From contig JAJRQU010000194.1 of the NCBI GenBank assembly GCA_024280095.1, positions 1-34,301 of the forward strand: 34,301 nucleotides of DNA. The letters run 5' to 3'. The translations under genes and the position numbers were made by a program. Positions within the stretch are counted from its first letter, which is position 1, and each line of letters opens with the position of its first letter. The notes below the pieces were generated by a model. The model made no database searches, was not told the origin of the DNA, and worked only from the letters and a program-made list of their open reading frames with translations. The stretch comes from Alphaproteobacteria bacterium. GTDB lineage: Bacteria; Pseudomonadota; Alphaproteobacteria; Sphingomonadales; Emcibacteraceae. Shown here piece by piece: positions 16,908-25,956 of this stretch.

Positions 16908-18350
16908 TTGGAAATGACCATGACGATTAAGGTGGCGATGATTGGCCGGCCCAATGTGGGTAAATCGACTTTATTTAACAGGCTTGTCGGAAAAAGATTG
17001 GCGCTTGTGGATGATACGCCGGGTGTGACCCGTGACCGGCGGGAGGCCAAGGCAAGTTTGGGCGGTATGAATTTTCTGGCCATTGATACGGCGGGGCTTG
17101 AGGAAGACGGCGATACCAAGCTGTCGGCGCGCATGCGGGCGCAAACCAATATCGCCATCGAAGAGGCGGATTTTGTCCTCTTTATGATTGATGCCCGCGC
17201 GGGGGTTACGCCGCTGGATAAATATTTTGCCGATCTTTTGCGCCGGGGAAAAACACCGGTGATCTTGGTCTGTAATAAATGTGAAGGACGGGCCGCCGAA
17301 GCCGGCGTATATGAGGCCTTTTCCTTGGGAATAGGTGACCCCGTCCCGATTTCTGCGGAACATGGCGAGGGGCTTTCCGAGCTGATCGAAGCCTTTGATA
17401 AAGTCATCCTTGAACAAGGGCTTACCGTAGAAGAAGAGCCAGAAGAAATCATAAGCAAGTCCATATCAATCAGGGACGAGGTCAGTGATGAAGAGGCTGA
17501 TGCGACTGAAATAGATAGCGGCCTGCCGCTGCAAATGGCCATCGTTGGACGGCCAAATGTGGGTAAATCCACCTTGGTCAACTATTTACTTGGCGAAGAA
17601 CGCCAAATCACGGGCCCCGAGGCCGGCCTGACCCGCGATTCCATCGGGGTTACCTATTATTATGAAGGCCCGGATGGGACCCGTGAAATACGCATGTTCG
17701 ATACGGCAGGTTTGCGCCGTAAATCAAAGGTGATGGAAAAGCTGGAAAAGCTGTCCGTCGCCGATACCATTCGCGCGCTCAATTTTGCCGAGGTGGTTGT
17801 GCTGATGATTGATGCGACCATGCCTTTTGAAAAGCAGGATTTGAATATTGCCAGCCTGATCGTGCAGGAGGGCCGGGCGCTGGTTATCGCGCTGAATAAA
17901 TATGACATGATGGAAAACCGTCAGGAAGTCATGAAAGATATTCAGGAAACCCTTGAACATTCCCTGCCGCAGGTTAAGGGCATTCCAGTGGTGCCCATAT
18001 CCGCCTTGACCGGCAGGAGCGTTGATAAATTAATGCCGGCAGTTTTTGAGTCTTACCGCCTGTGGAACCGGCGGGTAAGTACGGCCAAACTCAATAAATG
18101 GCTGGCGGCCACCATGGCCTATCACCCCCATCCCTCGGTCAAAGGCCGGCGCATAAAAATGCGTTATATGACACAGGTTAAAACCCGCCCGCCCACATTT
18201 GCCATATTCTGTAACCGTCCCGCTGATGTGGCCCGCAGTTATGAGCGTTATATGCTTAATGAAATCCGCTGGGACTTTGAATTGCCCGGCGTGCCGATCC
18301 GGCTGCTGCTGCGCAAGGGCGATAACCCTTATGGCAAATCCCTGAAATGA
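16908..18350 (+). CDS. der: Ribosome biogenesis GTPase Der (EngA)
   Basis: Two GTPase domains each with GRPNVGKST; KH-like C-terminus. The ATG at 16914 or 16920 may be the real start. Confidence 0.97.
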   Translation: MEMTMTIKVAMIGRPNVGKSTLFNRLVGKRLALVDDTPGVTRDRREAKASLGGMNFLAIDTAGLEEDGDTKLSARMRAQTNIAIEEADFVLFMIDARAGVTPLDKYFADLLRRGKTPVILVCNKCEGRAAEAGVYEAFSLGIGDPVPISAEHGEGLSELIEAFDKVILEQGLTVEEEPEEIISKSISIRDEVSDEEADATEIDSGLPLQMAIVGRPNVGKSTLVNYLLGEERQITGPEAGLTRDSIGVTYYYEGPDGTREIRMFDTAGLRRKSKVMEKLEKLSVADTIRALNFAEVVVLMIDATMPFEKQDLNIASLIVQEGRALVIALNKYDMMENRQEVMKDIQETLEHSLPQVKGIPVVPISALTGRSVDKLMPAVFESYRLWNRRVSTAKLNKWLAATMAYHPHPSVKGRRIKMRYMTQVKTRPPTFAIFCNRPADVARSYERYMLNEIRWDFELPGVPIRLLLRKGDNPYGKSLK

Positions 18351-18862
18351 TTATTCGTCCTGTCAGCAGCGCCGACGCGGCGGTTTTTCAGGAAATCATG
18401 AAAACATCTATTGCGGCTTTATGTGCTTCGGCTTACGGCACAAAAGCTACGGCCGCATGGGTGTCGGGCGATAACCCAGTCTTTCACTTTCAAGTTCCTG
18501 AATTTGCCTTTGTTGCTGAAAAAGACGGTGAGATCATTGCGGCCTGCGGCTGGAGCCTGACTGACAAGGTTGATTTGCACCCTGTGGGAGACAGAATAAT
18601 TGAAAATCCCACCCATGCCCGTATCAATGCGGTTTATATCAAGCCGGGTTTCGAAGGCCATGGCCTTGGCCGCAAAATGATGGCCCACCTTGAAGCGGAT
18701 ATCGCGCGCCGGACGGAGCTGCGGGATATCTATCTCTGGGCCACCAAAAACGCCATCCCCTTTTATCTGGCCATGGGCTATCAGCCCGGCATAGACGAAT
18801 ACCCCGAGGTCGCAGCAGGATTTAAAATTCAGGTTAGATACATGTGGAAGCGGTTGGGTTAG
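18347..18862 (+). CDS. GNAT-family N-acetyltransferase
   Basis: AVYIKPGFEGHGLGRKMMAHLE acetyl-CoA-binding motif; ATGA overlap with der. Confidence 0.88.
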   Translation: MIIRPVSSADAAVFQEIMKTSIAALCASAYGTKATAAWVSGDNPVFHFQVPEFAFVAEKDGEIIAACGWSLTDKVDLHPVGDRIIENPTHARINAVYIKPGFEGHGLGRKMMAHLEADIARRTELRDIYLWATKNAIPFYLAMGYQPGIDEYPEVAAGFKIQVRYMWKRLG

Positions 18863-18903
18863 GGGGAGGTGCTTTTAGCTCGAAGTGGACATTAGAAATT
18901 TTG

Positions 18904-19020
18904 TTTATGAGGCTTCTGCATAACACACTTTTTTCGAATTTCCGGAAAATTCTATCAATGATAACAACAAGTTATTTTCTTGTTTTCATAAAGTATGGGG
19001 TTATGCTGAGGTCTCTTTAT
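18904..19020. mobile_element. Small inverted-repeat (MITE-like) element with apparent 5-bp target duplication
   Basis: TTTAT [GAGGCTTCTGCATAA ... TTATGCTGAGGTCTC] TTTAT; arms 12/15 matched; 107 bp between flanking direct repeats. Confidence 0.55.
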
Positions 19021-19029
19021 TATATAAAA

Positions 19030-20736
19030 TTATTTTTTTATAGCGCCATTAATTTTGTTGCAAAACTTATAAAATTCTGCAAAGTCGCCTTTAACAATAT
19101 TTGAATCTGTTTTAAATTTTTCAAGATATTTTGCTTTTAAACTATTTTTTGCTTTTTTGCTTTCTTCTTTGTTGTCTGATTGCATAGCTGTGATTAATCC
19201 AGAATTATCGTTATTAACAATTTGTTTAATTCTTTCTGGCAGAAACCCTTCTATAGATCTTTTTCCTGCCTCATCTATCCCGATGGGAAAAAACGTTTTA
19301 TTTTTTTTAAAGCCTAAACTTTCTAAATTTTTCTTAACTTTAGATTCAGCGTCCAAATCATAAGTAATAATCACCTTTGAGTATTTATCTCTCATGAACT
19401 TAAGTAAATGACTACCACTTATTAAAGTACCATATCCTTCATAAACAAATATTTCACCCTTTTGACTCAGGGCATTTGTTTTGTGCACTTCATCTCTGCA
19501 CAACTCCAAATAGTCCTTATCAATAGATCCTTCAACTAAAATTAGCACATTAGATTTGCTGAATAGGGCTGTTTTAAAAATTTCAAATTCAGGGCCAATA
19601 ACTCCTAGTGTATGCTCAAAAGGTTTTTTCCAATCATCCCCTTCAATAGGCATAATTATAGAATTTTTATATATTTTCGATCTAGGAATTTTATTTCTAT
19701 CCAAAAGAATATTTGATGTTTGACTTTCATGACTAAGTAAATAAGGACTATGCGTAGTTGCTATAACCTGAATTCCAAGTTCATCGGTTATGTCTTGTAA
19801 AACTGTACTAAAATGAGCTTGTGCAAGCGGATGTAAAAAACTTTCTGGCTCTTCAATTAGTAAAATAGGCGTTATTCTATCAGTCACTTTTGGAGATGTT
19901 GCTAAATTTTTAGCGTCAAAAAGATTCTTAATGATTAGTGTTTGATTTCTTGTACCTGCCCCCCAATCATCTAATGGAATATCAATATCCTTGTATCCTA
20001 AAGAAATTTCAAATGGGTATTCTGTTACATCAAATTCAGGAGCTGTAAATTTAACTTCAAGTTTTTCACCAAGACTTCCAAGCATTACGCCTAATTTATC
20101 TGACTGTTCTTTAAAAACTTTATTCATTTCCGTCTGTAAATTTTTTGATTTTGCGTCAATTTTTTTTTGATTTTCTTCGGGAATGCGAGATAAAATGCCA
20201 TGAAGCCTTCGACGGCGTGTAAAGTACATTTGTCTTGTCATTGTAGAATTATGGAAGATAATAGTGTTGTTAAGTTTTTTATAAATTTCTTGGGAAATAA
20301 AATCATCTGTTATTTCAACATCAGAAATGACTATTTTTGTTTCAGACGTCCCACCTGAAAAAACTGTTTTTTTAACTAAAAAATTATATTGGGTTGATCT
20401 CGAAGGAAGATTGGTTTTTTCTTGGGATAGTCTTTCAATAAAATTTACTAAACTTTGATCTTCCACAGCCGTCACTGATACCATTACTTCAATAGAAATA
20501 TTTTCTTTTTTAGGGTCATTTTTTTTCCATGCTGGATAATCTACTTTGTAAGATATTTCAATATCATCACTAAACCAGTCGCGATCATTTTCTCCAAAAA
20601 CAAGTCTAATAGCTCTTATTATATTAGATTTTCCGGAGTTGTTCTTTCCACATATAGCTGTATAGCAGCCATCAAATTTAAAAGTAACATCTTCTAAGGT
20701 TCTATAATTTTTTACATGTAAGGTTTTTAATTTCAT
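19030..20736 (-). CDS. OLD-family ATP-dependent endonuclease (AAA ATPase + TOPRIM)
   Basis: Walker A GKNNSGKS, Walker B-like ILLIEEPESFLHPLAQ, ATTHSPYLLS, TOPRIM LVEGSIDKDYLEL and ITYDLDAE; AT-rich coding sequence. Confidence 0.9.
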   Translation of the reverse strand: MKLKTLHVKNYRTLEDVTFKFDGCYTAICGKNNSGKSNIIRAIRLVFGENDRDWFSDDIEISYKVDYPAWKKNDPKKENISIEVMVSVTAVEDQSLVNFIERLSQEKTNLPSRSTQYNFLVKKTVFSGGTSETKIVISDVEITDDFISQEIYKKLNNTIIFHNSTMTRQMYFTRRRRLHGILSRIPEENQKKIDAKSKNLQTEMNKVFKEQSDKLGVMLGSLGEKLEVKFTAPEFDVTEYPFEISLGYKDIDIPLDDWGAGTRNQTLIIKNLFDAKNLATSPKVTDRITPILLIEEPESFLHPLAQAHFSTVLQDITDELGIQVIATTHSPYLLSHESQTSNILLDRNKIPRSKIYKNSIIMPIEGDDWKKPFEHTLGVIGPEFEIFKTALFSKSNVLILVEGSIDKDYLELCRDEVHKTNALSQKGEIFVYEGYGTLISGSHLLKFMRDKYSKVIITYDLDAESKVKKNLESLGFKKNKTFFPIGIDEAGKRSIEGFLPERIKQIVNNDNSGLITAMQSDNKEESKKAKNSLKAKYLEKFKTDSNIVKGDFAEFYKFCNKINGAIKK

Positions 20737-20920
20737 ATAAGTAAACTTTTAGAATATTTCATTTTATGTCTTTTGACTCTGTTTTAGGCTGAAAATGGAT
20801 ATTAATTTAAATGCCTGTAAAACTCATCCCTCAAATCCCTCCTATTTAGGAAGGTGATGTATCAATCATATACATGGTTGTTGTGTTCTTCAACTGGATA
20901 GTTTTAGCGTCTCTTGAGAA

Positions 20921-21067
20921 GATTAAGTCCATGACCACCATTCCTGCGAAGGTAGGAATCCATTTGTCCACCATACGGCCTGTATCAAGCATGGACCCTG
21001 AACTGAATTCAGGGTGACAGTGGGGGGAGTGATTTTTTGGTAAGTGGTTGGTCATGTCAGCTTAATC
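20921..21067. repeat. Intergenic palindromic repeat element with terminal inverted arms
   Basis: Arms GATTAAGtcCATGACCA-CCA and TGGTTGGTCATGtcagCTTAATC; internal hairpins ATTCCT-gcgaaggt-AGGAAT (20940-20959) and ACCCTGAA-ctgaa-TTCAGGGT (20995-21015). Confidence 0.6.
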
Positions 21068-21075
21068 TTAATCCT

Positions 21076-22458
21076 TTAACCTTGCCGTCTTTTTTCCAGT
21101 TTCATGGCGCGGGATAGGGGGGTTTTGAGGAGAAGAATGAGCAGGGAACCGGTGCCGACAATTCCGGCATGGAGTAACCAGAACATCTCGCCGGGAATTT
21201 GTTCATAAAACCGGCCAAGCCAGCCACTGAAAATCCCGCCAAAGAAAATAGCGAGATAACAGATGCCAAGCATGGTTGAATTAACGGCCCGCGGCGCCGC
21301 CCGTGATACGACGGCCAGGATAATCGGCCCGAGGTAAAGAAAAGTTGACCCGGTAATGAAGTGAAAAACAACCGGCCAGAACAGACTTACTTTCCCGTCA
21401 GACATAGCCTCGCCCAGACTTAACCAGAGGCAGGCCAGCGCAAAAATCATACAGCCTATACCAACCTTGGTCAGGTCAGATGGTTCTGTTCCGCGCGCAG
21501 ATTGCCTTTTCCAAAAGGCCAGAATGAAAGGCGCAAACAGAAGGACAGCAAAAGAATCCAGAGACTGGAACCAAGTGATCGGAATCATAAAATCGCCGAC
21601 ATCTCTCATGACCCGTTCCTTTACCCAAAGCGGATAACTGTTCCAGATTTGGGTCTGGGCCGTCCAATATAAGGCGGTTATAGCCAAAAAGAATAATATG
21701 GCCGTGATAATCTTGCCATCGCCCTTTTCCAGTTTTACGGGCTTATTGTCTTTTGTTCTCACCTGATCAGGTGGCAGATGCTTTTGTCCGGCAATATAAA
21801 TAATCAGCGCAACAAGCATACCAATGCCGGCGGCTCCAAACCCTAGGTGCCACCCATATAATTCACCAAGTGTGCCGCATACCAGTGGGGCCGCAAAAGC
21901 ACCGACATTGATACCGATAGCATAGAATGAAAACCCGGCATCACGGCGTGAATCAGATTTGGGATATAAGGCCCCGACTTGAGCGGCCAAATTGCTCTTT
22001 AAGAACCCGACCCCCAGAATAAGTGCGGCCAGAGCAAAGAGAAACAGCGTTTCATCGACCATTAGAAAATGCCCGATTGTCATCAATATGCCGCCGGTGA
22101 TCACCGCTTTTTTGCGTCCGATCAGACGATCACCGATAATACCGCCCAGAACAGGTAGAAAGTATACAAGCCCGATATAAAGCCCGAATGCCTGGGTTGC
22201 GAATGCGGTTATAGATAATTCACCAAAAACACCCTCGACAATGGATCGGAAACCCGAAAGGCCAATAACTTTTTCCGCATTGCCGGGCTGAAATAAATAT
22301 GACGTCATATACAAAACGAGAAGTGCCTGCATCCCGTAAAATGAAAATCGTTCCCAGGCCTCGGTAAAAACAATGAAAACTAGCCCTTTTGGATGACCTA
22401 AGACATCATTTTTTGCTGAATTTTTTTCTGATGTTAAAGTTTCTGTCTTTATCGTCAT
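21076..22458 (-). CDS. POT/PTR2-family proton-dependent peptide transporter (MFS)
   Basis: HPKGLVFIVFTEAWERFSFYGMQALLVLYMTSYLF POT signature, GGIIGDRLIGRKKAV; start trimmed from 22569 to ATG 22458 (MTIKTETL). Confidence 0.93.
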   Translation of the reverse strand: MTIKTETLTSEKNSAKNDVLGHPKGLVFIVFTEAWERFSFYGMQALLVLYMTSYLFQPGNAEKVIGLSGFRSIVEGVFGELSITAFATQAFGLYIGLVYFLPVLGGIIGDRLIGRKKAVITGGILMTIGHFLMVDETLFLFALAALILGVGFLKSNLAAQVGALYPKSDSRRDAGFSFYAIGINVGAFAAPLVCGTLGELYGWHLGFGAAGIGMLVALIIYIAGQKHLPPDQVRTKDNKPVKLEKGDGKIITAILFFLAITALYWTAQTQIWNSYPLWVKERVMRDVGDFMIPITWFQSLDSFAVLLFAPFILAFWKRQSARGTEPSDLTKVGIGCMIFALACLWLSLGEAMSDGKVSLFWPVVFHFITGSTFLYLGPIILAVVSRAAPRAVNSTMLGICYLAIFFGGIFSGWLGRFYEQIPGEMFWLLHAGIVGTGSLLILLLKTPLSRAMKLEKRRQG

Positions 22459-22549
22459 AATAATCTCACAAGAAAATACCCATTGTTCTATGGCAGGTAA
22501 AACGGGCCCTGTTGCTTGGTCGGATAGAGTTCCAAACGTCACCATTTCT

Positions 22550-22569
22550 TTGATACTATATCGTATCAA
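22550..22569. promoter_or_regulatory. 20-bp palindromic candidate operator upstream of POT transporter
   Basis: TTGATACTATATCGTATCAA; 7-bp perfect arms plus symmetric ATAT core. Confidence 0.45.
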
Positions 22570-22582
22570 GCATATTGTAAGC

Positions 22583-22637
22583 TAGATTATATATATTAAG
22601 TTAGATTGTATATATTAAATGGTATTATATATTAAGA
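22583..22637. repeat. Imperfect 19-nt AT-rich tandem repeat, about 3 copies
   Basis: tagattatatatattaagt / tagattgtatatattaaat / ggtattatatattaaga. Confidence 0.5.
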
Positions 22638-22826
22638 AAACTTGTAAAGTCAGTGGCAATAATGAAAATATTGCGCAGGAATTACATGCAAATAGTTATT
22701 GTTCTGACTTGTATTAATGTCTTTGACAGGGATGGTTTTGTTCTGTGGGGTGTTAATGGGCCCTAACCTTTATCATCTCTTGTATCGCCTCGCGTTCTAT
22801 TGTACAGAACCCGTAAAGGAGATCAC

Positions 22827-23651
22827 ATGGCCGGAACCAACAGTTTGGAAAATAAAATGCTGCATGAGGATGGCCCGGCGATTATTTTGATCGGGGCGCA
22901 GCTTGGCGAAAATATCGGCAAGGCGGCGAGGGCCATGTATAATTTTGGCCTGACTGACCTGCGGTTGGTCGCGCCCCGTGATGGTTGGCCCAACCCGGAT
23001 GCCATTCCGGCGGCGGCTGGCGCGGATATTGTGCTGGATAAGGCGCGTGTGTATGACAGCACAGCCGAGGCCATTGCCGATCTGAACTATGTTTATGCCA
23101 CCACGGCGCGGCGGCGCGATATGATCAAGACGGTGGTCACGCCCCGTAAATGCGCGGGCCTCATGCGGGGGTATAGTGATATAGGGCAAAAGGTTGGCCT
23201 GTTGTTTGGCCCTGAAAAGGCCGGCCTGAAAAATGATGATGTGGCGCTGTGTGATGCTATTGTCTCGGTGCCGTTAAACCCTTCTTTTGCCTCGATCAAT
23301 TTAGCACAGGCGGTCATTGTAATGGCCTATGAATGGTTCCAGACAGGTGCAGATCAACCGGATCACTTTACGCCGCAGTTAGGCACGACACCCGCCTCAT
23401 CAGAAGACCTGCAGAAATTATTCGACCATATGGAAGACGAACTGACCGAGGCCGGATATTTCCGCCATGACCAGCGGCGATCCACCATGAAACGCAATCT
23501 GCGCAATATCTTCAAAAGATCAGAACTGACCCACGAGGAAGTCAGCACCCTTCGCGGAGTGGTAAAGGCCCTTGCCACTGGCGGCGGGCCGGGCTGGATC
23601 GCGGAAAAGGCTGAATTGGCAAAAAAGATGAAAGATAATGGCCGAAAATAA
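22827..23651 (+). CDS. trmJ: RNA methyltransferase, TrmH/SpoU family, TrmJ-like
   Basis: IILIGAQLGENIGKAARAMYNFGLTDLRLVAPRDGWPN, LLFGPEKAGLKNDDVALCD, VPLNPSFASINLAQAV; ATG 22827 preceded by aaaggagatcac. Confidence 0.88.
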   Translation: MAGTNSLENKMLHEDGPAIILIGAQLGENIGKAARAMYNFGLTDLRLVAPRDGWPNPDAIPAAAGADIVLDKARVYDSTAEAIADLNYVYATTARRRDMIKTVVTPRKCAGLMRGYSDIGQKVGLLFGPEKAGLKNDDVALCDAIVSVPLNPSFASINLAQAVIVMAYEWFQTGADQPDHFTPQLGTTPASSEDLQKLFDHMEDELTEAGYFRHDQRRSTMKRNLRNIFKRSELTHEEVSTLRGVVKALATGGGPGWIAEKAELAKKMKDNGRK

Positions 23652-23671
23652 GAACTGAAGGGCCTTTTCAA

Positions 23672-23699
23672 TTGACTTTCAGGAGATGTCCCCTATATT
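23672..23699 (+). promoter_or_regulatory. Candidate promoter for rpsD
   Basis: TTGACT-N16-TATATT about 120 bp upstream of rpsD ATG. Confidence 0.45.
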
Positions 23700-23816
23700 C
23701 CGCCCAACGTGAATGACTCAGGCGAAAATCTTGGGTTGCATGGAGTGTTTTTGTTCTTGGGCAAATCCTTTTTCATGGCGCTGATTTCAACAATTTAACA
23801 GAAGCGATTCTATAAA

Positions 23817-24434
23817 ATGACAAAACGTACACAAGCTAAGTATAAAATTGACCGCCGTATGGGCGAAAATATTTGGGGCCGTCCTAAATCTCCGGTAAAT
23901 TCCCGCGAATATGGCCCGGGCCAGCATGGTCAGGGACGCCGCAGCAAACTATCCGACTTTGGCATTCAATTGCGCGCCAAACAAAAGCTGAAAGGCTATT
24001 ACGGGGATATTACCGAAAAACAGTTTAAACGTGTTTATAAAGATGCTGACAGCAAACGTGGTGACACGGGTGAAATTTTGGTCGGCCTGTTGGAAAGCCG
24101 TTTGGATGCGCTGGTTTACCGCGCAAAATTCGTTCCAACAATCTTTTCTGCACGCCAGTTCGTCAATCATGCTCATGTGACGGTTAATGGCAAAAAAGTA
24201 AATATTCCCAGTTATCGCGTTAAAGCCGGTGACGTGGTTGAAATTCGTGAAAAATCACGCAATATTCCTATGGTTATTCAGGGGATCGGCTCTAATGAGC
24301 GTGATATTCCAGAATATTTGACATTGGAAAATAACGGCACAAAAGTTACTTTCCTGCGCGTTCCTACATTGGATGAAATTCCCTATCCGGTTCAAATGGA
24401 ACCAAATCTTATCGTGGAATTTTACTCCAGATAA
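23817..24434 (+). CDS. rpsD: 30S ribosomal protein S4
   Basis: [33 protein letters not shown]4 domain [45 protein letters not shown]. Confidence 0.98.
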   Translation: MTKRTQAKYKIDRRMGENIWGRPKSPVNSREYGPGQHGQGRRSKLSDFGIQLRAKQKLKGYYGDITEKQFKRVYKDADSKRGDTGEILVGLLESRLDALVYRAKFVPTIFSARQFVNHAHVTVNGKKVNIPSYRVKAGDVVEIREKSRNIPMVIQGIGSNERDIPEYLTLENNGTKVTFLRVPTLDEIPYPVQMEPNLIVEFYSR

Positions 24435-24474
24435 GGTGACACAGGCACTAGGCCAAAAGTAATGATACATTAAG

Positions 24475-24509
24475 AAGCTGTCCTATAATATAATGGGGCA
24501 GCTTTTTTT
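24475..24509 (+). terminator. Intrinsic terminator downstream of rpsD
   Basis: aagctgtcc ... gggcagctt stem followed by ttttttg. Confidence 0.8.
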
Positions 24510-24588
24510 GTGATGAATAAATTTAATATAGTTTCTTGACGGAAACTGTTAGAGTTGCCCCGAACAATAACCATATAAAAGGTGTGAT

Positions 24589-25002
24589 ATGACGGCAGTG
24601 ATTGAGAGTTTTCTGACAGGCTTTCCTATATTTATTCTTCATTTTCTGATCACGTTGTCCATGTTTGTTCTCGCGGTGATTATATATGAAAAAATCACCC
24701 CTTTCCGGGAACTTATAATGGTTAAGCAGGGCAATATTTCTGCGGCCATATCTTTATCTGCGGGCATTGTGGGGCTTGCCATTCCTCTGGCGGTTTGCCT
24801 GACCGGGAGCGTCAATCACTGGGATATTATTATTTGGGGTATGGTTGCCCTGATCGTACAGGTCGTTGCGTTTTATGCCGCACATTTCATTATTGATGAT
24901 TTGCGGGGCCGTATTGAGCGAGATGAGATTGGCCCGGCGATACTTTTATTTTCCGGAAAGATTTCGGTGGCACTGATCAATGCCGCGGCCATTGCCGTCT
25001 AG
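24589..25002 (+). CDS. DUF350-like multi-TM membrane protein
   Basis: Four predicted TM segments; SAAISLSAGIVGLAIPLA and FIIDDLRGRIERDEIGPAILLFSGKISVALINAAAI pattern. Confidence 0.75.
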   Translation: MTAVIESFLTGFPIFILHFLITLSMFVLAVIIYEKITPFRELIMVKQGNISAAISLSAGIVGLAIPLAVCLTGSVNHWDIIIWGMVALIVQVVAFYAAHFIIDDLRGRIERDEIGPAILLFSGKISVALINAAAIAV

Positions 25003-25005
25003 CCC

Positions 25006-25878
25006 ATGAGCAATTTTTACCTCTGGCTTTCAATCTTCATTATTCTTACGGCAATTGCCTCTTCATTTCCGCAGAATGGCACAATGCCGGTGCCGCCCAT
25101 GGGCCTGCGGCCCGGGGCTGTTGAAAAGGCACCGCCTCCTTTGGGGGCTATAAGGCTGGAAGGCAAGGGCATTCTTCGCCAAAAGAGCCGTCATGACCCC
25201 GTGGTCACAATTAATCTGGATGGAAAACCCAAGGGCAGCATTTCTACGGGCACGGCCTTTGCGCTTTCAGAGCAGGGGGTCTGGGGCACCGCCCGTCATG
25301 TGACCGAAGGATGTACTGATCTTGTGGTTTTACTGAATGCGCGCAAGGGGTACCGGGTGAGTGAAGTATATGAACATCCTACGGCGGATGTGAGTATTCT
25401 GAAAACCGCCGTGGGGGCCAGACCGTTCCAGATTGAAGAGCAGGAATTAAGCTATAATGCGGAAGGCTTTCATTTTGGCTTTCCACGCGGAGAGCCGGGT
25501 AATGTATATTCCCAACTGATTGGTCGCCGTATTATCAAAACCCGGGGCGTGAAAAGCAGTAGAGAATCTGTTCTGGTATGGGCCGAAAAAATCCGCCAGC
25601 CGGATCATGACCTGTCACTGGGGGGTATTAGCGGCGGGCCTGTCCTAAATGCGCAGGGTCATCTGGTCGGGGTTCATATTGCCGGTTCCGTACGGCGGGG
25701 CAGATCCTATTCATCCTTGCCGGAAACTGTCATTTCCCTTTTGCAGCGGATTGACTATTTCGTGGATGCGGATTTTACGCAAGATGAAGCCTTGTATCAG
25801 GTTGACCATTTGAGCCAGACGGGAAATATATTGCGCAAAAGGCTATCCGTTGCCAAAGTTGTCTGTATGGTAAAATGA
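25006..25878 (+). CDS. Trypsin-like serine protease (S1 fold), exported
   Basis: Signal-like N-terminus; triad candidates TARHV (His), TADVSIL (Asp), GGISGGPVL (Ser); 3 nt after the DUF350 stop. Confidence 0.85.
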   Translation: MSNFYLWLSIFIILTAIASSFPQNGTMPVPPMGLRPGAVEKAPPPLGAIRLEGKGILRQKSRHDPVVTINLDGKPKGSISTGTAFALSEQGVWGTARHVTEGCTDLVVLLNARKGYRVSEVYEHPTADVSILKTAVGARPFQIEEQELSYNAEGFHFGFPRGEPGNVYSQLIGRRIIKTRGVKSSRESVLVWAEKIRQPDHDLSLGGISGGPVLNAQGHLVGVHIAGSVRRGRSYSSLPETVISLLQRIDYFVDADFTQDEALYQVDHLSQTGNILRKRLSVAKVVCMVK

Positions 25879-25879
25879 T

Positions 25880-25915
25880 AAAACCCCGTCTGCATAATGG
25901 CAAAACGGGGTTTTT
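25880..25915. terminator. Bidirectional intrinsic terminator between protease gene and grxD
   Basis: aaaaccccgt-N15-acggggttttt. Confidence 0.85.
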
Positions 25916-25956
25916 GAACAGATTTTGATCCCGGTTTCTAATCCCGGATTTTGGTG

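Noticed and set aside
18844-19104. 86-aa plus-strand ORF after the GNAT gene
   Set aside because: It overlaps the GNAT C-terminus, runs through the MITE-like element and enters the OLD gene antisense; low complexity and no support.
20846-21055. 69-aa minus-strand ORF (MTNHLPKNHSPHCHPEFSSGSMLDTGRMVDKWIPTFAGM...)
   Set aside because: It is a translation of the intergenic repeat element at 20921-21067; this kind of sequence is a common spurious ORF from palindromic repeats.
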